Source: Chimonanthus salicifolius (Eukaryota > Streptophyta > Magnoliopsida > Laurales > Calycanthaceae). Taken from it: 64,000 nt of DNA. A program made the position numbers and the translations under genes. How positions within the stretch are numbered: the first letter of the stretch is position 1; each line of letters opens with the position of its first letter. This document shows, in pieces, positions 1 through 11,860 of this stretch. Under the pieces are notes generated by a model, which saw nothing but the letters and a program-made list of their open reading frames with translations, had not been told where the DNA came from and did no database searches. The stretch lies in NCBI GenBank assembly GCA_013350335.1, contig CM023537.1:47676111-47740110 (forward strand), read 5' to 3'.

Positions 1-1327
1 CACCTTGACGAACTGAATTGCTCGGTTCCGTAATACCCTTTGTTCTGTCTCCACCACTCTGACAGGCTTTTCGACGTAAGTCTTGTCGCTTTGTACCTCT
101 ATGTCTTGCACATTCAATATGTGCGAGGGATCAAGATTGTACTTCCTCAACATAGATACATGGAATATATCGTGCAAAGATGACAGTTGTGGAGAAAGTA
201 TCAGACGATAAGCCACTTCCCCCACCCTCTTTTGAATTGGAAAGGGTCCCACATATCTAGGTGACAACTTCCCTTTCTTTTCGAATCGCATGTGGCCCTT
301 TCGTGGTGAGACCTTCAAGAACACTAAGTCTCCCACCTCAAACTCAAGGAATCTCCTTCTCTTGTCCGCATAGCTCTTCTGATGACGTTGTGCAGTGAGC
401 AGATGTTGTCGTATTACCTTGATCTATTCCGTGGTCTCTACAACTAGATCAGTTCCAATAAGTGAAGGCTCACCGGCCTCTGTCCAACACACTGGTGATC
501 TACAGGGTCTACCATACGACGCCTCAAATGGAGCCATCTTGAGACTTGCCTGGTAACTGTTGTTGTACGAGAACTTAACCAGTGGTAGATGATTTTCCCA
601 ACCACCTTTGAAGACTAACATACATGCTCTCAGCGTATCCTCCAATGTCTGTATTGTCCTCTCTGACTGACCGCCAGTCTATGGATGGAAAGCTGTATTG
701 ATCAACAAGTTGATCCCCATAGCCGACTGCATGCTCTGCCACACCCTACCGGTGAATCGGCCATCTCTGTCGGACACTATGGTTCTGGGTGTACCATGTA
801 GCCTAATGATATCCTTGATGTATCGTCATCCCAAAGTCTCAGATGAATCCGTCATCTTGATTGGAAGAAAGTGTGCAGACTTGGTCAATCAATCTACTAC
901 AACCCATATTGCATCGTTGCCCTTTGATGACCTTGGCAACCCTGTCACAAAATCCATGGAAATATGTTCCCATTTCCATTCTAGCACTGGTAAGGGTTTG
1001 AGTAACCCTGGTGGTTTCTGATGTTCAGTCTTGACTTGCTGACAAGTCAAACAACGAGCAACAAAGTCAGCAACATCTCTTTTAAGTCCATGCCACCAAT
1101 AGTGTCTCTTCAAATCATGATACATCTTGGTGCTACTCGGATGAATAGAGAGTTTCGTTTGGTGTGCCTCGATCAACAACTCTCTTCTGCAACTTTGAGG
1201 CACATTGTTCTGCCTCGGAATAAAAGACCTTGTCCCGGTCGTAAATCCCATTCCGGTACAACCTCACCAGTAAACATCTTAGCCCATATTTCTTCCACTT
1301 CCGAATCAGTCTGTTGTTCCTGCTCAA
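1..1327 (-). pseudogene. Ty3/gypsy integrase, degraded
   Basis: The reading frame that starts in the 1251 region carries the HHCC zinc-binding domain (EAH...HPSSTKMYHDLKRHYWW...CLTCQQVK) followed by the DDE core: D in HISMDFVTGLP, then VSDRDGRF, and the E in the later TGGQSE region. Stops interrupt this frame at 889-891, 679-681 and 424-426. The C-terminal GPFPIQKRVGEVAYRL-type segment (about 250-180) and the stretch before the chromodomain (60-1) are also recognisable. A frame change around 1200-1250 separates it from RNase H. The enzyme would insert the retrotransposon cDNA into chromosomal DNA; this copy cannot make a full product. Confidence 0.92.
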
Positions 1328-1741
1328 TCTTGGAAACTATGCTGGACCGTACTATCAGGTTATACATACTCCCTTGATTCTTGATGTACAAATTGAACTC
1401 TCGAATGGCATTCAGTATTTCCCATTCTTTCATAATCAAACTGGCCACTGTTGCATGTGACATGCGACTGAGGGCATCTGCCACTTTATTCGCCTTGCCA
1501 GGATGGTATCGAAGTGCGAACTCATAATCTTGCAGATACTCCATCCATCTGCGCTGCCTCATGTTGAGTTCCTTCTGATCAAATAGGTATTTCAAATTTT
1601 TGTGATCTGAAAATACCTCAAATTTCTTGCCCTACAGATAGTGTCTTCAGCTTTTGAGAGCGAAAACCACTGCGGCTAATTCCAGATCATGTGCGGGATA
1701 GTGGCGTTCATGAATTTTCAACTGCCTTGAACCATAAGCCA
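1173..1741 (-). pseudogene. Ty3/gypsy RNase H domain
   Basis: The translation contains [21 protein letters not shown] and SDHKNLKYLF, then RQRRWMEYLQDYEF and HPGKANKVADALSR, the usual sequence of landmarks in the plant gypsy RNase H domain, which removes RNA from the RNA/DNA hybrid during reverse transcription. A stop in the stretch around 1630-1650 separates the first half from the second half (open from 1595). The frame continues into the spacer toward integrase and then shifts. It was one polyprotein with reverse transcriptase upstream. Confidence 0.9.
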
Positions 1742-2629
1742 CTACGTGTTGACTTTGAGTAAGAGAACACCCAAGTCCTTCTCCTGAAGCATCACATATA
1801 CTTCATAGCCCTTGCCTCTTTCTGGCAAAATCATAATAGGAGCAGTCGTAAGCCTCTCCTTCAGGTCTTCAAACCTTCGATTGCACACCTCAGACCATTC
1901 AAATTTGGCTCCTTTCTGAGTGAGTCGGATGAGTGGAGATGCAATCTTGGCGAAGTTCATAATAAACTTTCGATAATAACCAGCCAATCCTAGAAAGCTG
2001 CGGATTTCGGTCACATTCCTTGGAACTTTCCAGTCTCTAACTGCTGCGACTTTAGTCGGGTCCACGGCTATTCCTTCTGCTGATATGACATGTCCTAAGA
2101 AATTGACCTCAGATAGCCAGAACTTGCACTTGCTTACTTTGGCATATAATTGATTTTTCTTCAGGGTGTCCAAGACTATCCTTAGATGTTCAGCATGCTC
2201 CTCCCGATTTTTAGAATAAATCAGGATATCGTCAATGAAAACAATTACAAACTTGTCCAAGTAAGGACGAAAGATCTTGTTCATCAGATCCATGAACACA
2301 GTTGGTGCATTGGTGAGTCCAAACGGTATGATCACATACTCATATAGTCCATACCGAGTTCTGAAAGTCGTCTTCTCTATGTCTTCACCCCTAACACAGA
2401 TTTGATGATAGCCTGACATCAGATCAATCTTAGAGAAGTGACTGGAACCTCTGAGTTGATCGAATAGATCATCAATTCTGGGTAGAGGGTATTTGTTTCT
2501 GACTGTCAACTGGTTCAATTTTTGATAATCTATACACATCCCAAGTGTACCATCCTTCTTCTTCACGAATAATACCGGTGCTCCCCAAGATGATGTGCTG
2601 TTCCAGATGCATCTTAATCTGAGCAATTC
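1742..2629 (-). CDS. Ty3/gypsy reverse transcriptase domain
   Basis: This open stretch of 294 codons is the best preserved part of the element. Landmarks in order are [51 protein letters not shown] (catalytic D), [19 protein letters not shown], and the catalytic box [10 protein letters not shown] near 2255-2225. The connection domain ([12 protein letters not shown], then the KFEWSEVC region) follows. It would copy the element RNA into DNA. The Met used by an ORF finder at 2626 is internal; the true start is far upstream in the polyprotein. A stop at about 2636 separates it from the protease part. Confidence 0.95.
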   Translation of the reverse strand, partial: ELLRLRCIWNSTSSWGAPVLFVKKKDGTLGMCIDYQKLNQLTVRNKYPLPRIDDLFDQLRGSSHFSKIDLMSGYHQICVRGEDIEKTTFRTRYGLYEYVIIPFGLTNAPTVFMDLMNKIFRPYLDKFVIVFIDDILIYSKNREEHAEHLRIVLDTLKKNQLYAKVSKCKFWLSEVNFLGHVISAEGIAVDPTKVAAVRDWKVPRNVTEIRSFLGLAGYYRKFIMNFAKIASPLIRLTQKGAKFEWSEVCNRRFEDLKERLTTAPIMILPERGKGYEVYVMLQEKDLGVLLLKVNT

Positions 2630-2635
2630 ATCAAT

Positions 2636-3245
2636 TTACTTCTTTAGCTCTGACATCTCAGCTGGGGCCATCCGGTAATGTGACAATGACACTGGAGCAG
2701 TGTCAGGATACAACTTGATCTCAAAATCAATCTCCCTCTTTAGAGGCAAACCAGGGAGTTCTATCGGAAATACCTCTACGTAGTCTTTCACTACCACAGG
2801 TAGTTCAGCCATTGGCGCTTTGTCTAGTCTGATTATGTTCAGTACTAGACTGTTCATCTCCTCGTGCAGTCTTCTGGTCATTGGTATGCTCTGTCGTCGG
2901 TATGTATCACATATCGTTTTCCCTCAGGTGACCAGAATATCACCCTGTGAAGATGGCAGTCAATGATGGCCTGGAAGTTAGCCAGCCAATCCATGCCGAA
3001 TATGATGTCGTACTCTGTCATCTCGAGTACAAGATGAACTCAAATCTGAACCCAGCAAGTTCAGTGTTTATCGATGTGCAGGTCAGACCAAGTGATGTGT
3101 CTCCAATAGGGGATACAATTGTAAGTGCAGTGGACAGTTGTTGTACTAGAGTACTAGTAGCAGATATGAAAGCAGCAGATACAAAGGAGTCGGATGCTCC
3201 TGAATCAAATAGTGTAAAAGCATAGGAACTACCAACTACTGCCAT
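2636..3245 (-). pseudogene. Ty3/gypsy aspartic protease and PR-RT linker
   Basis: The frame from 3245 contains the retroviral-type protease active site in the context LFDSGASDSFVS (D-S-G-A) at about 3210. Further on (3000-2881) it reads EYDIIFGMDWLANF, the second conserved segment of plant gypsy proteases, after one stop near 3018. The next part (2881-2636) carries VFPIELPGLPL and FEIKLYPDTAPVS, the linker that leads into RT. The protease would cut the gag-pol polyprotein. Stops at 3018 and 2636 show decay. Confidence 0.88.
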
Positions 3246-3414
3246 ACCTTAAATCACTGAGTGATCCACCGTCCCTGGAGGAGGAGCCAAAGTATACAGT
3301 TGTCTAGATCCTGTCGGAATAGGTGCCCGTCCTGTCTGGTTATATGCTATAGATGCTCATGAATGAGCTGGTCGAGCTGGAGGACAGAATGAACCCCTGG
3401 AGTGAGTAGGTCTA

Positions 3415-4400
3415 CTAATCTATGGGCAATGCCTCTTGAAATGGCCCTGTTGCCATACTGGAACCATGTGTTAACACTGCGCTGAACCTGAGAGACGGGT
3501 CCTGATGTGGAGGGCTGATTGGGACGAAAACCTCCAATTGACCCAGTAGAAGGTGATGATCTCCCAAAGTTGGGTCAGAATCTCTCGTTCGAAAGGAAAG
3601 CATTTCACCCGCTTTGCCCTCAGTGACTGTCCACAAACTTAACCGCTTCCATCAGCTATACTAGCTCGGCTGACCATTTCCACCAAAGTCGCTGCTTTGA
3701 ATATTGTGACCTTGGCTCTTAGGCTAGGTCGTAAGCCTCGCTCAAACTTCCGAGCCTTCATGTATTCTGTGTTTACCATGTACAGAGCATAACATGATAA
3801 ACGGAAAAACTACTGATAGTAGTCCGTAACCGTCATGGTACCCTGAACCAGTGATATAAATGCTTGGGATTGGCGCTCTTTCTCCTTCTCTAGAAAATAA
3901 TGATCCAAAAACATTCCTACAAACTGGTCCCATGTCATCTCAGTCCTTTCCTCCACTAGGATTTGTGCTTGCTGACGCTCGATGACTCTCCACCATTTGC
4001 TGGCATCATCTACCAATTGTGAGGTAGCCAGCAATATTCGGTCCTCATTGCCGGTGATCTTGAGCAGTTTCAAGATTTTGATGATGTTCTCAACCTAGTT
4101 TTCTGCTTCTGCGGATCCCTCTTTCCCTTTGAAATAAGAAGGACGTTGCTGTTGGAAGTCCCTGACCATATTCACGTCTTGTGATTCAATTGGAGGTTGC
4201 GACTCCGTTGCCGTTCTGATGTTACTGTAACACGGAGGTGACTACTGCAAGCACCAAGTTCTGCAGTTCGGGAGGTACCACAAGAATATTCACGCTGTTT
4301 TGCTCCTCTTCCTGGGGTGGGTGCTGCACCTCTTCCTCCAGATGCGGGCTTATCGGATTCTTTTTCTTCTCTGTAGCATTTTCCTAAGTCATTGAAACAT
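3415..4400 (-). pseudogene. Ty3/gypsy gag, degraded
   Basis: The retrotransposon gag core lies at 4073-3810 with ATSQLVDDASKWW and MTWDQFVGMFLDHYF, followed after a stop by FERGLRP and KAATLVEMVSRA. A zinc-knuckle remnant (QQGHFKRHCP, with the first cysteine context broken) sits near 3450-3420. Upstream, an ATG near 4397 is followed almost at once by a stop. Gag would form the cytoplasmic virus-like particle. At least four stops or shifts break it here. Confidence 0.85.
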
Positions 4401-4796
4401 CGTTTGACTTAGCTTTCTCATAAAATTTTGTGTTTACATAGTTTGGGGAATAGCTAAATCAACATCTTGTATTTCTTGCTTTTGAGAACTTTCCTATGTA
4501 TCAAGTTTGTTTCTCAAATTGGGGAAATCCTGATGTTTCTTGTTTCGGGGAAATATGTCCTACTTTGCTACGTTTGATAAATCCATGTTTATAGTGATTG
4601 TCCTTCCCTTGCTGTTATTCCTTTTTCATCAAGTGTTGTTCTCAGATTGAACACTTCAGTCTGATTCTCAATAAAGCAAATTAATCCGGCCCTGTGCAGC
4701 AGACTCTGAAGAGTCGGTGAGTTGGGATTCTTATCTTATCAGTGAGACATGATATCGTATTAATCTTACTTTGAAAGATTCACACTTCCGGTTTTA

Positions 4797-4808
4797 CTCT
4801 AATACCAA
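4797..4808 (-). other. primer binding site (tRNA-Met type)
   Basis: Read on the minus strand this is TTGGTATTAGAG, one base off the common plant PBS TTGGTATCAGAG that pairs with the initiator tRNA-Met 3' end. It follows the LTR end by two bases and fixes the 5'-to-3' direction of the element as leftward. Confidence 0.85.
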
Positions 4809-4848
4809 CGGTAAATGCCCTGCTCTTTTTCACTCGTCGAAAATCAGC

Positions 4849-4851
<3 letters not shown>

Positions 4852-4900
<49 letters not shown>

Positions 4901-4932
4901 CTTTAAAAATAAAGAGAGAGAGAGAGAGAGCG
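4852..4932. repeat. (AT)n then (GA)n microsatellite inside the LTR
   Basis: About 22 AT units (4855-4898) followed by an A-rich spacer and about nine GA units (4914-4930). Small ORFs over it are simple-repeat artefacts. Confidence 0.95.
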
Positions 4933-5622
4933 GGACGCTACGACACAAGCTAAGTCCGGATTTCGATACCCAACCCTTAACTGGCCAACGATACGTGTGC
5001 GTGGACCAAGTCCACTAAACAGTTCATACGCTACATCAATTCCGGAATAAACATATGGATTAAGATTTCATCCATAAACATATCATCAATTCTAAGCAAG
5101 GAAGTCAATCACATAAAATTAACTGAGGTTCAAATATCCAACACATTGTCAAACCAGAGCAAAATAAATCTAAGTTATTATAATCCCAAAGTGCAATTAT
5201 CTCAAATACATTGTTCCAAAGTAAATATTAAATAAAGTAAGCATAAGCTATCGAAGCTCCTAAACTTGGTTTCTTTCACGTCCATCGCCTGTTCTATTTC
5301 CTGTTCCAACATCTAAAGGGTAGAAGTAGGGCGTTAGTCAATGCGCCCAGTAGGAATTCCAAGTAGGGTTACATACATAGGATCAATATACAAATCAGAA
5401 TAAGAATATCATATTAAAACTATAAACATATCATAGTACCAAAAGCAATGCACGATAATCATATCCAAATCATGCAATATATGTGTCATGTCATGGGTGT
5501 CATATGCCAATGATTCCCCACCCATTCTCCATATCAAATATCATATAAATCAAATCAAGTGTTCCTTTGGCCAATTACTTCCACAGTGTTTTGTGATGTA
5601 CCACTGGGTCACTGAATACCCC

Positions 5623-5996
5623 CCACGTATGTTAATCGGAAACCCCGAATGGAGTGTGGACTCCTCCCCATGTATATTAATCGGAATTACCGAATGGAGC
5701 ATGGACTCCTCCCACATATGTCACTAGGATCAGTATGGACTCCTCCCACGTATGCTAATCAGAATCACCGATGGAGCATGGACTCCTCCCCATGTGTGTT
5801 AATCGGAATCACCGAATGGAGCATGGACTCCTCCCACATATGTCACTAGGAATGAGTATGGACTCCTCCCACATATGTCACTAGGAATGAGTATGGACTC
5901 CTCCCACGTATGTTAATCGGAATCACTGATGGAGCGTGGACTCCTCCCCATGTGTGTTAATTGGAATCATTGAATGGAGCATGAACTCCTCCCTCA
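5623..5996. repeat. minisatellite of long and short units inside the gypsy LTR
   Basis: Nine units each ending in TGGACTCCT or a one-base variant. Long units (about 43-45 bp, containing TTAATCGGAAT and CGAATGGAG) and short units (about 34 bp, containing CATATGTCACTAGGA) follow the order long, long, short, long, long, short, short, long, long. The related solo LTR has only one long unit (14346-14396), so the array expanded in this copy. Confidence 0.9.
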
Positions 5997-6429
5997 TGTT
6001 CCCTCCCATGCCATGCATGAGATCATGAATGCACAATTGTCATTTTGTATCAAAATACATATTTAATTGAAAAACAGTTCACCAAAACATGTTCCATTCA
6101 TTTTAACCAAAATGATTCATCATGTTTGTAAATCAAACCAAGAACTCATACATATATAGATCCTGATGCATTTCAACAAGGTAGGAATCCTACAAAAGTC
6201 CAAGATGATATCCTTGCTGTTTTCGTGAAAGTCTCGTTCAATGATCACGTCGAAACCGAATTGCAAAACCCTTTTACGAATCTCCTTTTCTTTATTACAT
6301 TTAGCATGGCCGAACCTCATTCTTTGGTTTTTAACCCCTTTTTTTAATCCTTGTTTTATTTTAACAATGCAAGTCAATCATCATTTCTAGAAAAAAAAAT
6401 TATTTAAAATCAATTTTCACTTTTAAATT

Positions 6430-6770
6430 CAGTCGACTGAACCCAGCAGATTACCGTCCGTTGACCATCCTGCTGATGGTAGAAACCCGTCCTGCGGACT
6501 ATAGAAGCCCGTCTACAGAAAACACCCTATCCCTGTCTGTTACCCGTCCGCGGATGGTCAAAACCCGTCCGCAGACAGTGCAATATGTCCGCAGACAACA
6601 CTATATCCATGTCTGGTACCCGTCCGCGGACGATCGGAACCTGTCCCGTGAACAATATAAACCCCTCCGCAGACAACATCCTATCCATGTCTGTTACCCG
6701 TCAGCGGATGGTAGAAACCCGTCCCGCAGACGATAGAAACCCGTCCAGCAGACACTGTAACCCGTGCTTG
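6430..6770. repeat. palindromic word array, GTCCGCGGAC type, in the gypsy LTR
   Basis: Starts with CAGTCGACTGAACCC, then about ten words such as CCCGTCCGCGGA, CCGTCCGCAGAC and GTCCTGCGGAC separated by 10-25 bases. It lies at the position held by the CAGTCGACTGAA array in the related solo LTR. Confidence 0.85.
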
Positions 6771-8330
6771 TTTGCATGTTTCTACACTTTTTTCTTCATG
6801 AAATCTCCCCTTATCCATTTTGAACATGTATTAAATCATTTATACATAAAAATGAGTGGACATACTCTACCCACTAACCAAAGTTAGGGTCTTGTCCATT
6901 AATCTTTCAATCTTGTTTCATATTATAAATTGAACATTACCTTGCCGTATTTTTCAATCATTTAACCATTCTTTGAATGGATTTTACAGTTCATGGCCCA
7001 TAACACTTTGGTCATCGATTTCAAATCAATACATAGAATCCATAGGTTCGGCCAAACTATGGCCAAATCTATGGATTCCTTTAGTTCATTCATTCCCATG
7101 TCATCAAACATAATTCTACATTCAATCCCTTTGGTTGTTGGTCCTCAATACCTATCCATTCCTTGAATGGATACCGATTCTATGATCATTCGACGGTTTG
7201 ACCACTTATTCCAACCATTCTTGGAATCCATGGAATCAGCCACCCATGACCAAGTCCATGAATTTCTTAATCACATTCCCATCTAAAATAACGATAGAAC
7301 ATGCCTTTACCTGTCTCCTCATTTCTTTTGTTTTGTCTTTGCTCCTTAGACCTTCTCCTTCCTTAGTCCTTGTTCTTCAGTTTCTCCAAGGTAATCGTGT
7401 AGAGATGAAGAGAGAGATTGGGGAAAATGTAAATCCCTTTGAATGCAAGAGATGGGTTTCGGCCACAAGTGTAGTTGAGAAAGGGAGAGAGAGAGAGAGA
7501 GGGAGAGAGATGAAAATTTCTTTGTTTCTTAAGATGGAATTCGGCCAAAGGGTTGGAGTGTGCCCCTTGGGTTAGTGTCCTTGTAACAGCCACAAGCCTT
7601 CTCACTTCCCTTCCTTAATGGTTTCCTCTCACCAAGGTGTCCCTTGGCTTACCCAAGACACCCCTTGGCTAACACCAAGACAACCTTTGAGCTCCCCAAT
7701 CGTGTACACCTTGGGTTTGGTCTAATGAGATGAAACTCTCCGTCTACCCTCCTAACTCACTTAAGATGGAAGTCTTATCAACTTCCCATTCAACTCACCT
7801 TAACTCAAATACTTTTAATTCTTTTAAACTCAAGATTTGTACTCATTCATTAACTCAATTCCTTGATTCCATTTTGAACTCATCCAATTGAACTTAATCC
7901 AATTTAATTCAGCCACGCCGTAATTAAACTTGAGCTCATTTGGTGGTTGACCAAGTCAACCATGACACATGGAACTTGGGGTCCCACTTAGCCATGTCAC
8001 ATACATGCCACCTCACTTGATGAGGTGGATCTCATGCATTGGATCTTAATTGGTTATTTGATCCAATTATCAAACCTTACCTATTTACTTCTAATTAGCT
8101 CATCTATGACCCATTGGGTCCCAATTGGGTAGTTGACCCATTTAAGCACACATACCCAATTATTTCCAACCCGAATTCTCTCCTTGATCCATTGGATCAT
8201 AATTGGGCTATTGACCCAATTCTTACCCATCTAAAGTTCATTCCATCCATAAATCTTAAATTCAACTAATTGAACAATTTAAATAGACAAATCCAATTTT
8301 TTTAGGCATTGAAAAATCCGGGGTGTTACA

Positions 8331-8826
8331 TAAATTCCCCCTCCAGATTTGTATACAAGTTTTGGAAGGTGTAGATGGTGTCGGACCAAGTGAGGGCTGA
8401 GCATGGACGAAATGGAGAGCGAAGAAGAAAGTCTGGAGGACTTAGTGTTATTCTTGTATTTTGAGAAAGATGAGAATGATGTAATTTGTTTTAAGGATGT
8501 TAATTTAATTATGGGGAACGTAATATTTATGTTTTGGATTCAAGTAATTGAAGTTTATTTGTATTTGACTTGATGTATAATCCCTTGGGAATTTCCTTAT
8601 CTTGCTATGAGTTGTGTTTGCCTATTCATACAATATTATAAAACGTTTAAATTTCCGCAGATTATCAGAGTGTGTGCAAATGTTATCATGCACACTCTAA
8701 TTGGGTCAGTCAAGTGTCGGGTTTTCGGACTTGGACTTGGCCCGCGTTGTGACGCTCGCCTCCCTCTCCACTAAATATTCTTGTTATCTTACTCTAATGA
8801 TTGTGGTTAGAGGGAGGGGTGTCACA
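8331..8826 (+). repeat. 3' end of a Tekay-like LTR, truncated by the gypsy insertion
   Basis: Matches 58554-59051, the last 0.5 kb of the solo LTR at 55996-59051, and ends in GGGGTGTCACA. Its upstream part was separated by the minus-strand gypsy element whose 5' end is at 8330. Confidence 0.93.
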
Positions 8827-8952
8827 CCCGCCTCAAGAAGTAGGAGGTTGCGTGTTCGAGCCCCCATGGCCTAACCTTGGTGTGCCCCAGGAGTATTAGG
8901 CTCAACCGTGGGAGTTTTACACTTGGCATCCCGTGATTTCCCACACATAAAT
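8827..8952 (+). mobile_element. tRNA-derived SINE, 3' part
   Basis: Carries a box B-like GTGTTCGAGCCCCC, the SINE body (CATGGCCTAACCTTGGTGTG) and an A-rich tail. The 5' part with box A is on the other side of the LTR, as seen in copy B (55971-55995). Confidence 0.85.
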
Positions 8953-10349
8953 TAAAAAAAAATACCCCTGAATTTAAAATTATTTATTACTTTGCATTAA
9001 CATCGTATGTCTAATCATTTAAATTTAATTCTTTATTACCTTATGTTAAAGTTCATAGCTTGAACCCTGAATTTAAAATTATTGGTTACTTTGCGTTAAT
9101 AGCGTATGTCTAATCATTTAAATTTAATTTTTTAATACCTTATGTTAAAGGATGAGATCAGTTTTTTTTATTAAAATGATGATTAAATAATTTATTATAG
9201 ATGTTATCAAACTAATCAAATTGATATATTAAATTATATAAATTCTTAATTTTAAATTAAAATAAAAATAAAAATATAAAATAATTGGAAAACCACGTTG
9301 AACACTTTAAATTGAGTGTCTTACACTTAGTGTTTTGGAAATATGAAAACATGAAAAGGTTGATTATACCATAGATTGAGTACTGGATATCTCTGTATAT
9401 TTACGATTGGAGAAAGTTCAGATATGTACGATTGTTCCATTATACACTAATGAGTCCAATCAATGGGTTCCCGAACTCGGATCGAGTCAAACTTGGACTT
9501 TTCAGAAAGCCCACTCTGTAATCCTCTTGATTAACAGAGCACAAATCACCATTAACAACTCATAATTGCGCTATTAGTTCTAATTAGGGGTCAAGGTATT
9601 ACACAATAAAATATTTCTATAATAATTTATAAATAATTTCTTTCAATTGTTAGATGAGTAAGATGCATGTTATTACTCATTAATACCTAATTTTAAATGA
9701 TAATTGTGATGATTATAATTAAAATAACTATTATAATAATCAAAATAATATAATAACAATTATATACATTATATATTTGATTCAAATTATATTTTACTTA
9801 AATGATAATAATTATATAATAAAGAGCACAATTGCTTTAAATCTTGACATAAGCTACCTCAATATTATCAAGAAATTCATAAATTAGCTCAAACTAGCTT
9901 CATTCATTGATCGAGCAATGAGTAGGCATGGGATACAGATTGGGTTCAATTATGATTGGTAAGGTTTTCCATCAACTACGTCTTAAGTCGTGAATTGGTT
10001 CTTCGGTTGAGTTAAGTTGAACATGAGACAAGGGTTGAATTAGTTGGGTCATGGGTTGGGAGATGAATCAAGTCAATTGAAACATGGAATGGGTCAAGGG
10101 TCACAGATTGGATCACAAGTCACCCTTGCTCATGGGAGGTCTTGGGATCAAGCTCCGCTCAACACAAAAAGGACAACTCCCCTTAGTATTGTACTCAGCG
10201 TTTGCGGATTGGGAGGTTTACACATGCCCCAAGGATTAATTAGGTGGGACACCTTGAAAATTCAGGAGGGGCATTTGGATTCCTCATCTTAAAAAAAAAA
10301 AAAAAAAGAGATATGCATAAGTTCATTGATTAAGCCCACTAAAAGGCTC
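8953..10349. repeat. gene-free duplicated stretch: tandem duplication, AT-rich DNA, poly(A)-tailed segment
   Basis: At 8966-9160 a unit of about 100 bases containing CGTATGTCTAATCATTTAAA is present twice in tandem (copy B equivalent 59189-59370). AT-rich DNA follows to about 9900. A segment ending in A16-18 at about 10290-10307 (shorter A-run at about 60698 in copy B) looks like the 3' end of a poly(A)-tailed retro-sequence, but I cannot assign a family. I see no gene; the 82-codon ORF at 10044 is not kept intact in copy B. Confidence 0.6.
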
Positions 10350-11350
10350 TGTTGATGTGAAAATTTAAATTTATAAATCTCGTAAGCGCACGAACCATTT
10401 AATAGTATAGCAATATGAGTGCGAGGTCGAACCCATCGGAAATCCACAAAATATATGCTTAAAATTAAATAGGTACCTTAAAAAGATGTGATTATAAGAA
10501 ATCAAATACATGGAGTTACAATTTTAATTTAGGTCTTAGAAAACCAACGTTAACACCACTATTATCTAATTTATGAATTTAACAAGTAGAAAATCAAATC
10601 CATCTTCTTTTTATTAAATTGGTGAACATGAATATGTAGTCTCGTCTTAATTCAAAATCACATGTTTTAAGTTCAAAATATCATATCTCCAACCTTAGTT
10701 AGGTGAATCTTGAGAGAGTGAATTTTTTAATACAAAAAATTACATGAACATACAATAATAAATTGAACATTTAAAATACAACAAACAAACAAAGAAACTA
10801 ACATAATAAAAGACTGAAAATAAAATTGCAAGTAAAGTAAATTACAGAATTTAAAAGTACAGAATGTAAAGGGCGGTTGTTAGAATAGACTGTTCATCAC
10901 CCAAAATGTGTACGCAAATACAAAACCTATATCTGACATCCGTGTAAAAGTCCGAACATCAATTCATGTCCATTATCAAAGTTAGGAATTTATAAACTTC
11001 AGTTTAATAATCGGGCCTTAGTAACTTAGATTCAACATTTACAACTTAAGTCCTAACTATTTCATGTCCAATTAACTAAATAAAGAATACAAATTTCTAT
11101 ACAATCATCAAGGAGATCTGAAAAATAAATGTTTCAGGGTTCTAAAGGAATGCTTTGTATTTATTTCATGGAAGAATTCAGTAGAGGCAATCATAAATTA
11201 AGTACAAGAAAGACAAAATAAAATGAAAAGTTACAACTCTCACTTGTAAAATTCGAAAATAAAATGTTTATGTCTTCTTGTCTTTTCTCCCCGACCTTTG
11301 GTCCTCTTAAGCTCCATGTCAAATTTAAATTTCATGTTGTGCCAAGTGAT

Positions 11351-11360
11351 CTATTTATAG
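11351..11360 (-). promoter_or_regulatory. TATA-like box of the minus-strand LTR
   Basis: CTATAAATAG on the minus strand, kept at about 61763-61772 in copy B, in the distal third of the LTR. Position and sequence fit an LTR promoter; activity is unknown. Confidence 0.5.
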
Positions 11361-11860
11361 GCTCTAGGAATGAATAGATGGTTGGGATTAAATCTGGTTT
11401 AAGTTATTAATGGAGGGCTAAGGTTGGATCTCACTTTAAGGTGGATGGATGAGATTTGAAGTTAAAAGGTTAGGGTTTATAGGCATACTCGAATTTGGGT
11501 GGCTTGGGATTGAGGTTGGCTTGGTGGCTAAGCAAGGGATGAGAGAAAATTGGGATTTAGGAGAGAAGTTAGGGCATGGGCGAATTTTGCATGTGTTTAG
11601 GGTTTTAATGCAATGCAATGCAATGAATGGATGTGATTTAAAGTTGGAGTGAATGAATGGATGAGATGAAATCGATGATGTGGAGGTTTGACCACATAGG
11701 GATTTCGAATAAAGTGGACAAGATATGGGAAAATCGTGTGGAGTGGAAAGATTGGGATGATGAGGTGTTTTGGGATCTTGGGAATGAATCTGGATGGGTT
11801 TTGGTCTAAGTGCATGGAGAGATTTGAGTGCTAAAAGCGTGTGGAGGTGCAGATGAGATG

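Larger units (their letters stand above)
1..8330 (-). mobile_element. Tekay/Del-like Ty3/gypsy retrotransposon (chromovirus), cut by left window edge
   Basis: Reading leftward from 8330, I see a 5' LTR (8330-4811), a tRNA-Met-type primer binding site (4808-4797), gag remnants, aspartic protease, reverse transcriptase, RNase H and integrase in the order PR-RT-RH-INT that defines Ty3/gypsy. The integrase tail at positions 1-60 reads into the VLRNR..QFVKV stretch that in Tekay/Del chromoviruses directly precedes the chromodomain, so the chromodomain and 3' LTR should lie just outside the window. The LTR begins TGTAACACCCC and its size (about 3.5 kb) fits the Del/Tekay clade. Several stops and frame changes in gag and integrase make this copy non-functional. 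It is inserted at the TAAAT at 8331; the uninterrupted site is at 58554-58558. Confidence 0.93.
4811..8330 (-). repeat. 5' LTR of the Tekay/Del-like element (about 3.52 kb)
   Basis: Reading leftward from 8330 it starts TGTAACACCCCGG and ends near 4811 in a sequence matching the last 40 bases of the solo LTR at 15161-15200 (AGTGAAAAAG...GGGC). The two LTRs align along their lengths: pieces rich in AATTGGGTC and CCAATTGG near the start, a palindromic word array in the middle, a 45-bp type repeat, the GGAATTCCTACT block, and the GCGTC.TGACG block near the end. This LTR differs by holding about nine units of the 45-bp type repeat and an (AT)n/(GA)n microsatellite. Confidence 0.93.

Noticed and set aside
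4771..5018. Two plus-strand ORFs with long YI repeats
   Set aside because: They are translations of the AT microsatellite inside the LTR.
5623..5996. Repeat array as a possible CRISPR or centromeric satellite
   Set aside because: It is a short minisatellite confined to one LTR with two unit types.
10044..10292. 82-codon ORF in copy A
   Set aside because: No domain, and substitutions between the copies show no sign of protein constraint.
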